Origin: Pseudoxanthomonas sp. PXM03 | GTDB taxonomy: Bacteria; Pseudomonadota; Gammaproteobacteria; Xanthomonadales; Xanthomonadaceae | Reading direction: 5' to 3' | Assembly (NCBI RefSeq): GCF_014852005.1 | Contig: NZ_JACVAU010000005.1 | Location: 170,859-234,858, forward strand | Length of the DNA stretch: 64,000 nt | Shown: positions 26,406 to 34,204 of the stretch, piece by piece | How positions within the stretch are numbered: position 1 is the stretch's first letter | Layout: each line of letters starts with the position of its first letter | The notes under the pieces: model-generated | The model's database searches: none | What the model was told of the DNA's origin: nothing | What the model saw: only the letters and a program-made list of their open reading frames with translations | Translations under genes and position numbers: made by a program

Positions 26406-27464
26406 ATGGATCGTCGCTTCGTTCTGCTGCTTGCCCTTGCCGCCGTGCTGTTGCCCAGCCTGTCCTCCCGCTCCGCCGCCGCTTGCACCCGGCTGGTCTA
26501 TCTGGGGGCGGACAGCGACGTCATCACCGCGCGTTCGATGGACTGGAAGAACGATGTGGCGACCAACCTGTGGATCTTCCCGCGCGGCATGCAGCGCAGC
26601 GGACAGGCCGGACCCGACTCGGTGAAGTGGACATCGAAGTACGGCAGCGTCATCGCTACCGGCTACGAGGTCTCCACCACCGACGGCATGAACGAAGCCG
26701 GTCTGATGGCGAACGTGCTGTGGCTGGTGGAATCCGAATACCCGGTCTACAACGGGCGCGGCCCGGGCCTGAGCATCGCGGCGTGGGCGCAATACGCGCT
26801 GGACAACTACGGCAGCGTGAAGGAGGCCGTCGAGGCGCTGCGCAAGGAACCCTTCACCCTGGTGACCGACAAGGTGCCCGGCGAGGACCGGTTGGCCACG
26901 CTGCACCTGTCGCTGTCTGACGCCAGCGGCGACAGCGCCATCATCGAGTACATCGGCGGGAAGCAGGTGATCCATCACGGCCGCCAGTACCAGGTGATGA
27001 CCAATTCGCCGGTGTTCGACCAGCAGCTCGCGCTCAACGCGTACTGGAAGCAGATCGGGGGCACGGTGATGCTGCCGGGTACCAACCGCGCCGCGGACCG
27101 CTTCGCGCGCGCGTCGTTCTACGTCAACGCGATTCCGAAGAGCGAAGATCCGGTGAAGGCACTGGCCAGCGTCTTCAGCGTGATCCGCAATGCATCGGTG
27201 CCATTCGGCATCAACACGCCGGAAGAGCCGAACATCTCCTCCACCCGCTGGCGCACGGTCGCCGACCACAAGCGCAAGCTGTACTTCTTCGAATCCGCAT
27301 TGACGCCCAACACCTTCTGGGTGGACCTGAAGGACGTGGACTTCTCGAAGGAGACCGGCAAGGTACTGCGGCTGGACCTGGGCCCGGACCAGCGCAACGT
27401 GTTCGCCGGCAACGCGGTGAAGGACTTCAGGCCGGCCGAGCCGTTCGAGTTTCTGGGCCTGTAG
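26406..27464 (+). CDS. exported Ntn-type linear amide C-N hydrolase
   Basis: A 352-residue choloylglycine-hydrolase-like (Ntn) enzyme. The signal peptide (MDRRFVLLLALAAVLLPSLS) ends so that Cys27 of ACTRLVYLG becomes the N-terminal nucleophile after processing. ARSMDWKND (Arg/Asp pair), ATGYEVSTTDGMNEAGL, VMTNSPVFDQQL (Asn) and STRWRTVADHKRKLYFFES are family landmarks. Relatives cleave bile-salt amides, penicillin V or acyl-homoserine lactones. The export and family are clear; the substrate is not. Confidence 0.9.
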   Translation: MDRRFVLLLALAAVLLPSLSSRSAAACTRLVYLGADSDVITARSMDWKNDVATNLWIFPRGMQRSGQAGPDSVKWTSKYGSVIATGYEVSTTDGMNEAGLMANVLWLVESEYPVYNGRGPGLSIAAWAQYALDNYGSVKEAVEALRKEPFTLVTDKVPGEDRLATLHLSLSDASGDSAIIEYIGGKQVIHHGRQYQVMTNSPVFDQQLALNAYWKQIGGTVMLPGTNRAADRFARASFYVNAIPKSEDPVKALASVFSVIRNASVPFGINTPEEPNISSTRWRTVADHKRKLYFFESALTPNTFWVDLKDVDFSKETGKVLRLDLGPDQRNVFAGNAVKDFRPAEPFEFLGL

Positions 27465-28727
27465 TCAGAGGTCGAACGCCAGCAGGTCGTGACCGGTGGC
27501 CGCGCGCACCACGCGCCGGTACAGCACGTTGCCGCTGCCGCCATTGGTCAGCGCCACCAGCGCGCGCTGGCCGGAAAGATCGCCCAGGGCGAAGTTCTTG
27601 AAGATGCCGCCATTGCTGCCCGAGTGGTAGAACACGGGCCCGCGTGGCGTGGCTTCCAGGTTCCAGCCCAGGCCCTTGTCGGTCCAGCGGCCGGGCACGT
27701 CGATCTGCTTCGTCAGCATCGCCGTGCGCGTGGTCGCGGTGATCTGCCAGGGCTCGCGCGGCGTACGCACCAACAGCGCCATGAAGCGGGCATAGTCCGT
27801 CGGCGTGGTACGCAGACTGGCCGCGGCATTGGCCAGGATGTCGCCGGGCCAGTTCACCAGGCCCTTCGGCGTGATCGCCTGCACGTCCGGCAGCGCACGC
27901 GCGGCGTCTTCGTAACGCCACGCGGACAGCGGCCTGCCCCAGCGACCAGCGACGACCTGCGCCGCGCTCCACTGTTCGCGCAGCATCTGCGGTGGCATGC
28001 CGGGCTCTTCGTCCTCGACGGCACGATGGCCATGGACCGAACGCGCGGCGAGGTCCGCGCTCCACGTGTAGCTGCTGTCGCGCATGCCGGCCGGACCGAA
28101 CAACAGGCGGTGCATGGACTCGTCCAGGCTCTCGCCGGTCAGCGTCTCCACCACCAGTTGCAGCCAGAAGATCGCCTCGCCCGAATAGTCGATGCGCGAG
28201 CCGGGCTTCACTGCGGGCACCAGTTTTTCGTTTGCCGGATCCTTGCGCCAGTTCGGCATGCCGGTGGAATGGCGCAGCACGTCGCGCGCGGTGACCAGGT
28301 CCACCCAGGGGTGATCGGCCAGGTAGTCCATCCGCCGGTAACGCACCAGCGGCGCGTCGAGATCGATCACGCCCTGGTCCGCCAGTTGCAGCACCAGGTA
28401 GGCGAACACGGGCTTGCTGAGCGAGGCATCCTCGAACAGCGTGTCGTCCGCCATCGGCGTATGCGTCTGCGCGTTCGACACGCCGAGGTTGCGCGACCAC
28501 ACCACCTCGCCATGTTCCACCACCGCCAGGCCGATGGCCGGGACACGCAACGCCTGCATCAGGCGTGGCAGGTCGGCGAGGAAAGGATCGGGCGGGATCC
28601 AGCCGGCAGCATCGTCGCAGGCGGCGGCGCGGGTGACCTGCGGCCAGGTCGCGGCTGCCAGGGTCGACAGGGCGGCGGTCTTCAGCCAGCGGCGGCGCGG
28701 GGGGGAAGACAGGGAGGGATGATTCAT
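27465..28727 (-). CDS. serine hydrolase (beta-lactamase-like fold), possibly Tat-exported
   Basis: A 420-residue protein. The N-terminus PPRRRWLKTAALSTLAAATW contains a double/triple Arg before a moderately hydrophobic stretch and ends VTRAAA, suggestive of Tat export. The catalytic set is SLSK (in FEDASLSKPVFAYLVL), YSG (RIDYSGEAIFW) and HSG (VFYHSGSNGG). It is a class C beta-lactamase / D-Ala-D-Ala carboxypeptidase relative, related to but divergent from the gene at 9622. Its stop is directly adjacent to the stop of the converging Ntn hydrolase. Confidence 0.86.
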   Translation of the reverse strand: MNHPSLSSPPRRRWLKTAALSTLAAATWPQVTRAAACDDAAGWIPPDPFLADLPRLMQALRVPAIGLAVVEHGEVVWSRNLGVSNAQTHTPMADDTLFEDASLSKPVFAYLVLQLADQGVIDLDAPLVRYRRMDYLADHPWVDLVTARDVLRHSTGMPNWRKDPANEKLVPAVKPGSRIDYSGEAIFWLQLVVETLTGESLDESMHRLLFGPAGMRDSSYTWSADLAARSVHGHRAVEDEEPGMPPQMLREQWSAAQVVAGRWGRPLSAWRYEDAARALPDVQAITPKGLVNWPGDILANAAASLRTTPTDYARFMALLVRTPREPWQITATTRTAMLTKQIDVPGRWTDKGLGWNLEATPRGPVFYHSGSNGGIFKNFALGDLSGQRALVALTNGGSGNVLYRRVVRAATGHDLLAFDL

Positions 28728-28811
28728 GCGGGCCTGGTTGAAGATCGTGGCGTCATGGAGGTGGACGAACGAGCGACCCCAAACCCCGCCGCGAGATCGT
28801 CATGGCTGCAC

Positions 28812-28840
28812 TTGACGTACCACCATGCCGGGGGTAATTT
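28812..28840 (+). promoter_or_regulatory. promoter of metE
   Basis: TTGACG (28812-28817), 17-bp spacer, TAATTT (28835-28840). The implied start, near 28847, falls right at the first bases of the cobalamin aptamer. Confidence 0.75.
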
Positions 28841-28846
28841 GCCCAT

Positions 28847-29060
28847 CGCCAAGGTTTCCATCGCTTTATCCAGATATAGCGATGGAATTAAAAGGGAAGC
28901 CGGTGCGGCCTGTTCCATGGGCCTATTCCGGCGCTGCCCCGCAGCGGTATTTGGAAACGAACCTCGCCAACAGCACTGGTCCTCGCGGACCGGGAAGCGG
29001 CGGGAAGTAGGCCAGCGCACCCGCGCCCGTCCATGAGCCCGAAGACCTGCCCTGGCCGGA
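28847..29060 (+). promoter_or_regulatory. cobalamin (B12) riboswitch upstream of metE
   Basis: The conserved core is in order: AAAAGGGAAGCCGGTGCGGCC (from 28890), GGCGCTGCCCCGCAGCGGTA (about 28930-28950), GGGAAGCGGCGGGAAGTAGG (about 28992-29010) and GAGCCCGAAGACCTGCC (29035-29051). A hairpin CCATCGCT / AGCGATGG (28858-28885) precedes the core. After the aptamer a GGAGGAC / GTCCTCC hairpin may form part of the expression platform; metE starts about 210 nt further on. Cobalamin binding should reduce metE expression. Confidence 0.93.
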
Positions 29061-29267
29061 GGACACGACCGTCCTCCGACTGACCTGGAGCTTCCGAGGG
29101 GAGGTGGCCGGAGCCCGTGTCCGTGCGCGCCTGCCCGGATGCGTCCTCCTGCGCCCGACTTCGGCACTCCGGCTCGCCCGCGGGGGCGAAGGTCGCTGGC
29201 GTGGCGGGCCCTGGCCTGGCGCGCGGTTCCTTCGTTCCTCATCCGCTACCGCATGAGGACACGCACC

Positions 29268-31559
29268 ATGACCACCGTTACCACCCTCGGCTTCCCGCGC
29301 ATCGGCGTGAAGCGCGAACTGAAATCCGCCCTGGAAAGCTACTGGCGTGGCGAAAGCACCGCCGACGACCTCCAGCGCACCGCGCGCGACCTGCGCCATC
29401 GCCACTGGCAACTGCAGCGCGAGGCCGGCGCCGATGTCGTGCCGTGCAACGACTTCGCGCTGTACGACCACGTGCTGGACACCGCCTTCCTGTTCGATGC
29501 CATCCCGGACGCCTACCGCGCGCTGGCCGACGCCGATCCGCTGGCCGGCTATTTCGCACTCGCACGCGGCGTGCAGGACGGCGGTGCTGACCTGCGCGCG
29601 CTGGAGATGACCAAATGGTTCGACACCAACTACCACTACCTGGTGCCGGAGCTGCACGCCGGGCAGACCTTCCGCCTGCGTGGCGACAAGCCGGTGGCGG
29701 AATTCCTGGAAGCGCGCGCCGCCGGCCATGCCGCGCGGCCCGTGCTGCTGGGGCCGGTGAGTTTCCTGCTGTTGGCCAAGACGGTGGATGGCAGCGATCG
29801 TCTCGCGCTGCTGGAAGCATTGCTGCCGGTGTACGCGGCGCTGCTGGCCAGGCTGCACGACGCGGGCGCGGACTGGGTGCAGATCGACGAACCCTGCCTG
29901 GTGCTGGACCTGGATGATGCGGCACGCGCCGCCTATGTGCAGGCCTACGCCACGCTGGCGAAAGGGACGCGGCCCTCGCTGCTGCTGGCGACCTACTTCG
30001 GCCGCCTCGGCGACAACCTGCCGCTCGCGTGCGCGCTGCCGGTGGATGGCCTGCATGTCGACCTGGTGCGTGGCAAGGAGCAACTGGACGAGGTGTTGAA
30101 GCATCTGCCGAAGGGCCGCGTGCTGTCGGCGGGGCTGGTGGACGGCCGCAACATCTGGCGCACGAACCTGGACAACGCGTTGATCCTGGCGAAGTACGCG
30201 CAGGGCCATGTCGGCGACATCGCGTTGTGGTTGGCGCCGTCGTGTTCGCTGCTGCACGTGCCGGTCGACGTGGCCGGCGAGAAGGCGCTGCCTTCCGACC
30301 TGCGATCATGGCTGGCCTTTGCGCGCCAGAAGATCGAAGAACTGCGCCTGCTGTCCGATGCCCTGCGCGATCCGCGCGCGGCGGAGCCGGACCTGGCCAT
30401 CGCCCGTGACCGGATCGAATCGCGCCGGCATTCGGCGCGCGTGCATCGTCCTGCAGTGGCGGCGCGCCTGGCATCGCCCGATGTCGCCGACATCCATCGC
30501 GATTCGCCTTACCCGCAACGCCGTGCCGCGCAGGCGGCGCGCTTCGGATTGCCGGACTTCCCCACCACCACCATCGGCTCGTTCCCGCAGACGCACCAGG
30601 TGCGCGAAGCACGGGCCAGGCACAAGAGCGGCAGACTGTCCGACGCCGACTACGACACCTTCCTGCGCGAGGAAACCGGGCGCTGCGTGCGCTTCCAGGA
30701 AGAGATCGGCATCGACGTGCTGGTGCATGGCGAGTTTGAACGCAACGACATGGTGGAGTACTTCGGCGAACAGCTGGAGGGCTTCGCTTTCACCCGGAAT
30801 GGCTGGGTGCAGAGCTACGGCTCGCGCTGCGTGAAGCCGCCGGTGATCTACGGCGACGTACAGCGCCCGGCGCCGATGACGGTGCGCTGGTCGCAGTACG
30901 CGCAGTCGCTGACCGACCGGCCGATGAAGGGCATGCTGACCGGCCCGGTGACGGTGCTGCAGTGGTCCTTCGTCCGCGACGACCAGTCCCGCGCGCAGAC
31001 CTGCCGGCAGATCGCGCTGGCGCTGCGCGACGAAGTGCTGGATCTGGAAGCGGCCGGCATCTGCGTCATCCAGATCGACGAGCCTGCACTGCGCGAAGGC
31101 CTGCCGCTGCGGCGCGCCGACTGGTCTTCATACCTCGACTGGGCGGTGGAGTGTTTCCGCATCACCGCCGCCGGCGTGGCCGACGACACCCAGGTGCACA
31201 CGCACATGTGCTATTCCGAGTTCAACGACATCATGGACGCCGTTGCGGCGATGGACGCTGACGTGATCTCCATCGAAACCTCGCGCTCGCGCATGGAACT
31301 GCTGGATGCCTTCGTGAAATTCCGCTATCCCAACGACATCGGGCCGGGCGTGTATGACATCCACTCACCGCGCATTCCCTCGGTCGGCGAGATGATCGGC
31401 TTGCTGGAGAAGGCGCGTGCGGTGCTGGCGCCGGAGCAGATCTGGGTCAATCCCGATTGCGGCCTGAAGACGCGGGGCTGGCCGGAGGTACGCACGGCTC
31501 TGGAGCGCATGGTCGAAGCGGCACGGGCCGTGCGCCAGGGGGAGGTCCGCGCGGCTTAG
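29268..31559 (+). CDS. metE: cobalamin-independent methionine synthase
   Basis: MetE transfers the methyl group of 5-methyl-THF (triglutamate) to homocysteine without B12. It has 763 residues, the full family length with two barrel domains (N-terminal to about 400, C-terminal from about 425). The zinc ligands are visible: H646 and C648 (HTHMCYSEFND), E670 (ISIETSRS) and C731 (NPDCGLKTRGW). It starts TTLGFPRIGVKRELK as usual. ATG 29268 follows ATGAGGACACGCACC. It sits behind a cobalamin riboswitch, which implies that a B12-dependent MetH exists elsewhere. Confidence 0.97.
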   Translation: MTTVTTLGFPRIGVKRELKSALESYWRGESTADDLQRTARDLRHRHWQLQREAGADVVPCNDFALYDHVLDTAFLFDAIPDAYRALADADPLAGYFALARGVQDGGADLRALEMTKWFDTNYHYLVPELHAGQTFRLRGDKPVAEFLEARAAGHAARPVLLGPVSFLLLAKTVDGSDRLALLEALLPVYAALLARLHDAGADWVQIDEPCLVLDLDDAARAAYVQAYATLAKGTRPSLLLATYFGRLGDNLPLACALPVDGLHVDLVRGKEQLDEVLKHLPKGRVLSAGLVDGRNIWRTNLDNALILAKYAQGHVGDIALWLAPSCSLLHVPVDVAGEKALPSDLRSWLAFARQKIEELRLLSDALRDPRAAEPDLAIARDRIESRRHSARVHRPAVAARLASPDVADIHRDSPYPQRRAAQAARFGLPDFPTTTIGSFPQTHQVREARARHKSGRLSDADYDTFLREETGRCVRFQEEIGIDVLVHGEFERNDMVEYFGEQLEGFAFTRNGWVQSYGSRCVKPPVIYGDVQRPAPMTVRWSQYAQSLTDRPMKGMLTGPVTVLQWSFVRDDQSRAQTCRQIALALRDEVLDLEAAGICVIQIDEPALREGLPLRRADWSSYLDWAVECFRITAAGVADDTQVHTHMCYSEFNDIMDAVAAMDADVISIETSRSRMELLDAFVKFRYPNDIGPGVYDIHSPRIPSVGEMIGLLEKARAVLAPEQIWVNPDCGLKTRGWPEVRTALERMVEAARAVRQGEVRAA

Positions 31560-31726
31560 GCGAAGCGGGTGCCCCGCGTGGCGCGGGGCATCGCGCAGGG
31601 GCGCGTTCGCACGCATGGCCCAGCGTGAACACCGGCAGGCGCGCAACATCGGCTGCACACGGGTTTCACCCTTCGCCAACGCCGCCGGCATCACGGTGGG
31701 CTTACACCCCACCGCGAGCCGTCGTC

Positions 31727-32260
31727 ATGACCGGATCCGTGTTCTTCACCGAAGAGGTTTCCAACAGCAAGGTGGCGGCCATCTGTCCGAGCGTGGCGGT
31801 GGCGCGCCTGCAGGCGGCGCGCGTGCGTGAGGCGATGGGCCTGCCGGCGAGCCAGGTCCAGGTCCTCACGCCCGGCGATACGAAGCCGGGCCGCATGCTG
31901 GAGCCTGAAAGCCACGGCATCTATCGCACCATGCTCTGGTCGCACGCCAAGCTGGGTGCCGTGGGTGCGCTTGCCGGCATACTTGCCTACGCCGTGCTGC
32001 GCATGCAGGCGGTGCCGATGATCACGCAATCGCCGGGGCTGTCGCTGGCGGCGCTGGCGTTCTTCGGCGGCATCGCCGGCCTGATGGTCGGCGGGCTGGT
32101 CACCTTGCGACCCGATCACGATCCCTACGTGATGAAAGTGCTCGGTGCGCTGCGGGAGGGCGACTCCGCCGTGGTCGTGCACGCGCTGTCCGCAGAGCAG
32201 AAGCGCGAGGCCGAACGCATCCTGGCGCAGGCGGGCAACGAGACCACATCCACCCTCTGA
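31727..32260 (+). CDS. hypothetical membrane protein, 177 aa
   Basis: No family recognised. The first ~70 residues are soluble and mixed (FFTEEVSNSKVAAICPSVAVARLQ). Two hydrophobic helices follow (about 75-92 and 103-125, LAALAFFGGIAGLMVGGLV). Then comes a short cytosolic tail with VMKVLGALREGDSAVVVHALSAEQKREAERIL, resembling the alpha/beta tails of general-stress membrane proteins. ATG 31727 is inferred as the first Met in the protein-like part. It could be stress related, but this is not shown. Confidence 0.65.
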   Translation: MTGSVFFTEEVSNSKVAAICPSVAVARLQAARVREAMGLPASQVQVLTPGDTKPGRMLEPESHGIYRTMLWSHAKLGAVGALAGILAYAVLRMQAVPMITQSPGLSLAALAFFGGIAGLMVGGLVTLRPDHDPYVMKVLGALREGDSAVVVHALSAEQKREAERILAQAGNETTSTL

Positions 32261-32272
32261 ACGTCGCGGCGG

Positions 32273-32689
32273 TCAGTCCTGCGCAATCGCCGGGGGCAAC
32301 GGCGGTGCCTGCGTCGGCCGGCCCAGTGGATCCAGCGCGATCATCACGAAGTGGCCGCGCGTGCACAGTTTGCGTTCGCCGGTCAGCAGGTTCTCGGTGA
32401 TGACTTCCACGTCGACATTCATCGAGCTGCGCCCCACCTTCACCACGCGCGCCACCACTTCGACCAGGTCGCCCTTGTGGATGGGCTGGTTGAAGTCCAC
32501 CTGTTCCGAGCGCGCGGTGACCACGGTCGTGCGCGCATAGCGGGAGGCGGCGATGAAGGCCGACATGTCCATCCACGCCAGCGCCTGTCCGCCGAACAGC
32601 GTGCCCAGGTGGTTGGTGTGGTCGGGGAAGACCATGTGCAGCAGGCGCGCCTCGAGGGGACGCACTTCGGCGTTGGCCAGTTCGGTCAT
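32273..32689 (-). CDS. acyl-CoA thioesterase (hotdog fold, YciA-like)
   Basis: A 138-residue single hotdog domain. VFPDHTNHLGTLFGGQALAWMDMSAFIAASRYARTTVVTA has the N-H-x-G and GG-x-x-M-x-W-M-D pattern of acyl-CoA thioesterases, followed by VDFNQPIHKGDLVEVVARV. It likely hydrolyses short- to medium-chain acyl-CoA. The gene is monocistronic; an REP pair separates it from nrdB. Confidence 0.9.
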   Translation of the reverse strand: MTELANAEVRPLEARLLHMVFPDHTNHLGTLFGGQALAWMDMSAFIAASRYARTTVVTARSEQVDFNQPIHKGDLVEVVARVVKVGRSSMNVDVEVITENLLTGERKLCTRGHFVMIALDPLGRPTQAPPLPPAIAQD

Positions 32690-32749
32690 GGTGGTGCTCC
32701 GGTTCGCGTGCTCCCGGCGGCAGCATAGCGCGCCGGATGTGGTGCTGGT

Positions 32750-32899
32750 GTAGGAGCGACGTGAGTCGCGACCGCGGCAATGAATCCCTCTCCGGCCCTA
32801 CAGCGTCACGGATGACGGCGGCCGCTTGTTTGGGTTGCCTTGAAGTGATCCGAGGCCAGGCCCCGTCATTCGTGCGGTCGCGACTCACGTCGCTCCTGC
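32750..32899. repeat. REP-type inverted pair (25-bp arms)
   Basis: Left arm 32750-32774 starts GTAGGAGCGACGTGAGTCGC. The inverted right arm 32875-32899 differs at one position (GC in place of AC at its end). It lies between the converging-side end of nrdB and the thioesterase start. Confidence 0.9.
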
Positions 32900-32911
32900 A
32901 AGGGGCCTGCG

Positions 32912-33931
32912 CTAGAACGCGTGGTCGAAGCCCACCTCGCCCTGCACGCCCAACTGGTAGGCCGACACGCGGCGCTCGAAGAAGTTGGTCAGCTCCTGCA
33001 CGTCCTGCAGCTCCATGAAGGGCAGCGGGTTGCGCACGTCGTAGCGCTTGGGCATGCCGAGCTTGGCGAAGTGCTGGTCCGCGCAGTGCTGCAGGTACTG
33101 CCGCATGTCGCGCGTGGAGATGCCGGCCACGCCGCCAGACAGGACGTCCTCGGCGAACTGCACTTCGCACTCGATCGCTTCCTCCAGCATGTCGTAGACC
33201 TGCTGCTGCATGGCGTCGTCGAACAGGTCGGGCTCTTCCTCGCGCACGGTCCGCACGCACTCGAACGCGAACTCCATGTGGCAGCTCTCGTCGCGGAACA
33301 CCCAGTTGGTGCCGCTGGCCAGGCCCGGCAGCAGGCCGCGCGAGCGGAAGTAGTACACGTAGGCGAACGCGGCGAAGAAGAACAGGCCTTCGATGCACGC
33401 GGCGAAGCAGATCTGGTTGAGTAGGAACTGCCGGCGCTGGTCGCGCGTCTCGATCCGCTTCATGTCCTGGATGCTGTCGATCCACTTGAAGCAGAAGTCG
33501 GCCTTCTTTTTGATCGCCGGGATGTTCTCCACCGCCGCGAACGCCTTGAAGCGCTCGGACGGGTCGGGCAGGTAGTTGTCCAGTAGCGTCAGGTAGAACT
33601 GCACGTGCAGCGCTTCCTCGTACAGCTGGCGCGACAGGTACATGCGCGCTTCGGGCGCATTCAGGTGCTGATACAGGTTCAGCACCAGGTTGTTCGACAC
33701 GATGGAATCGCCGGTGGCGAAGAACGCGACCAGCCGGTGGATCAGGTGGCGGTCGGCCGGCGTCATCTTCGAATGCAGGTCGGTGATGTCGATCTGGAAG
33801 TTGATCTCTTCCACCGTCCACGTGTTCTTGATCGCGTCGCGGTACATGTCATAGAACTGCGGGTAGCGCATCGGGCGCAGGGTCAGTTCGAAACCGGGGT
33901 CTAGCAGCATCTGCTTGGGTTGGGCGGACAT
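32912..33931 (-). CDS. nrdB: ribonucleoside-diphosphate reductase, beta subunit
   Basis: The radical-storing small subunit of class Ia RNR, 339 residues. The di-iron and radical residues fit the family: D75 (FATGDSIV), E106 and H109 (LYEEALHVQFY), radical Tyr Y113, E181 (ACIEGLFFF), E215 and H218 (RDESCHMEF). The C-terminus (VSAYQLGVQGEVGFDHAF) carries the acidic tail that docks in NrdA. It lies downstream of nrdA on the same strand with a 273-bp gap occupied by an inverted GC-rich repeat, so it is probably in the same operon. Confidence 0.97.
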   Translation of the reverse strand: MSAQPKQMLLDPGFELTLRPMRYPQFYDMYRDAIKNTWTVEEINFQIDITDLHSKMTPADRHLIHRLVAFFATGDSIVSNNLVLNLYQHLNAPEARMYLSRQLYEEALHVQFYLTLLDNYLPDPSERFKAFAAVENIPAIKKKADFCFKWIDSIQDMKRIETRDQRRQFLLNQICFAACIEGLFFFAAFAYVYYFRSRGLLPGLASGTNWVFRDESCHMEFAFECVRTVREEEPDLFDDAMQQQVYDMLEEAIECEVQFAEDVLSGGVAGISTRDMRQYLQHCADQHFAKLGMPKRYDVRNPLPFMELQDVQELTNFFERRVSAYQLGVQGEVGFDHAF

Positions 33932-33956
33932 GGTGCGGTGTTCCTGTTCTGCTCCT

Positions 33957-34124
33957 TCCCCCGCGTGCGGGGGAAGGCTGGGATGGGGGCGAACGAAGCC
34001 GTTAGGCGTTCGTTTGCTGGAGCGGAAAGAGCAGCGAAGGTTTCGGCCGAGCCTGTGGTGGTTTGCCGTCGGAGTCGTCGGCTGGCCCCCACCCCAGCCC
34101 TCCCCCGCACGCGGGGGAGGGGAC
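33957..34124. repeat. GC-rich palindromic repeat pair in nrdA-nrdB gap
   Basis: CTTCCCCCGCGTGCGGGGGA AG near 33955-33976, then CTGGGATGGGGGCG. The inverse GCCCCCACCCCAGCCCTCCC then CCGCACGCGGGGGAGGGG lies at 34084-34123. It is a relative of the GGGGAGAAGG repeat family. A transcript could fold it into a long stem and affect the nrdA/nrdB ratio. Confidence 0.7.
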
Positions 34125-34204
34125 GATCTACGTGGGTCGGCGCTTCCTTGCGCCCGGAACCTCCGTGTCCCGTAGTCCGTCGGGGATGCCGGCGCGGGGA
34201 TGCG

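Noticed and set aside
28825..29010. Small ORF (61 aa) before metE
   Set aside because: It lies entirely inside the cobalamin riboswitch sequence, which explains the conserved bases.
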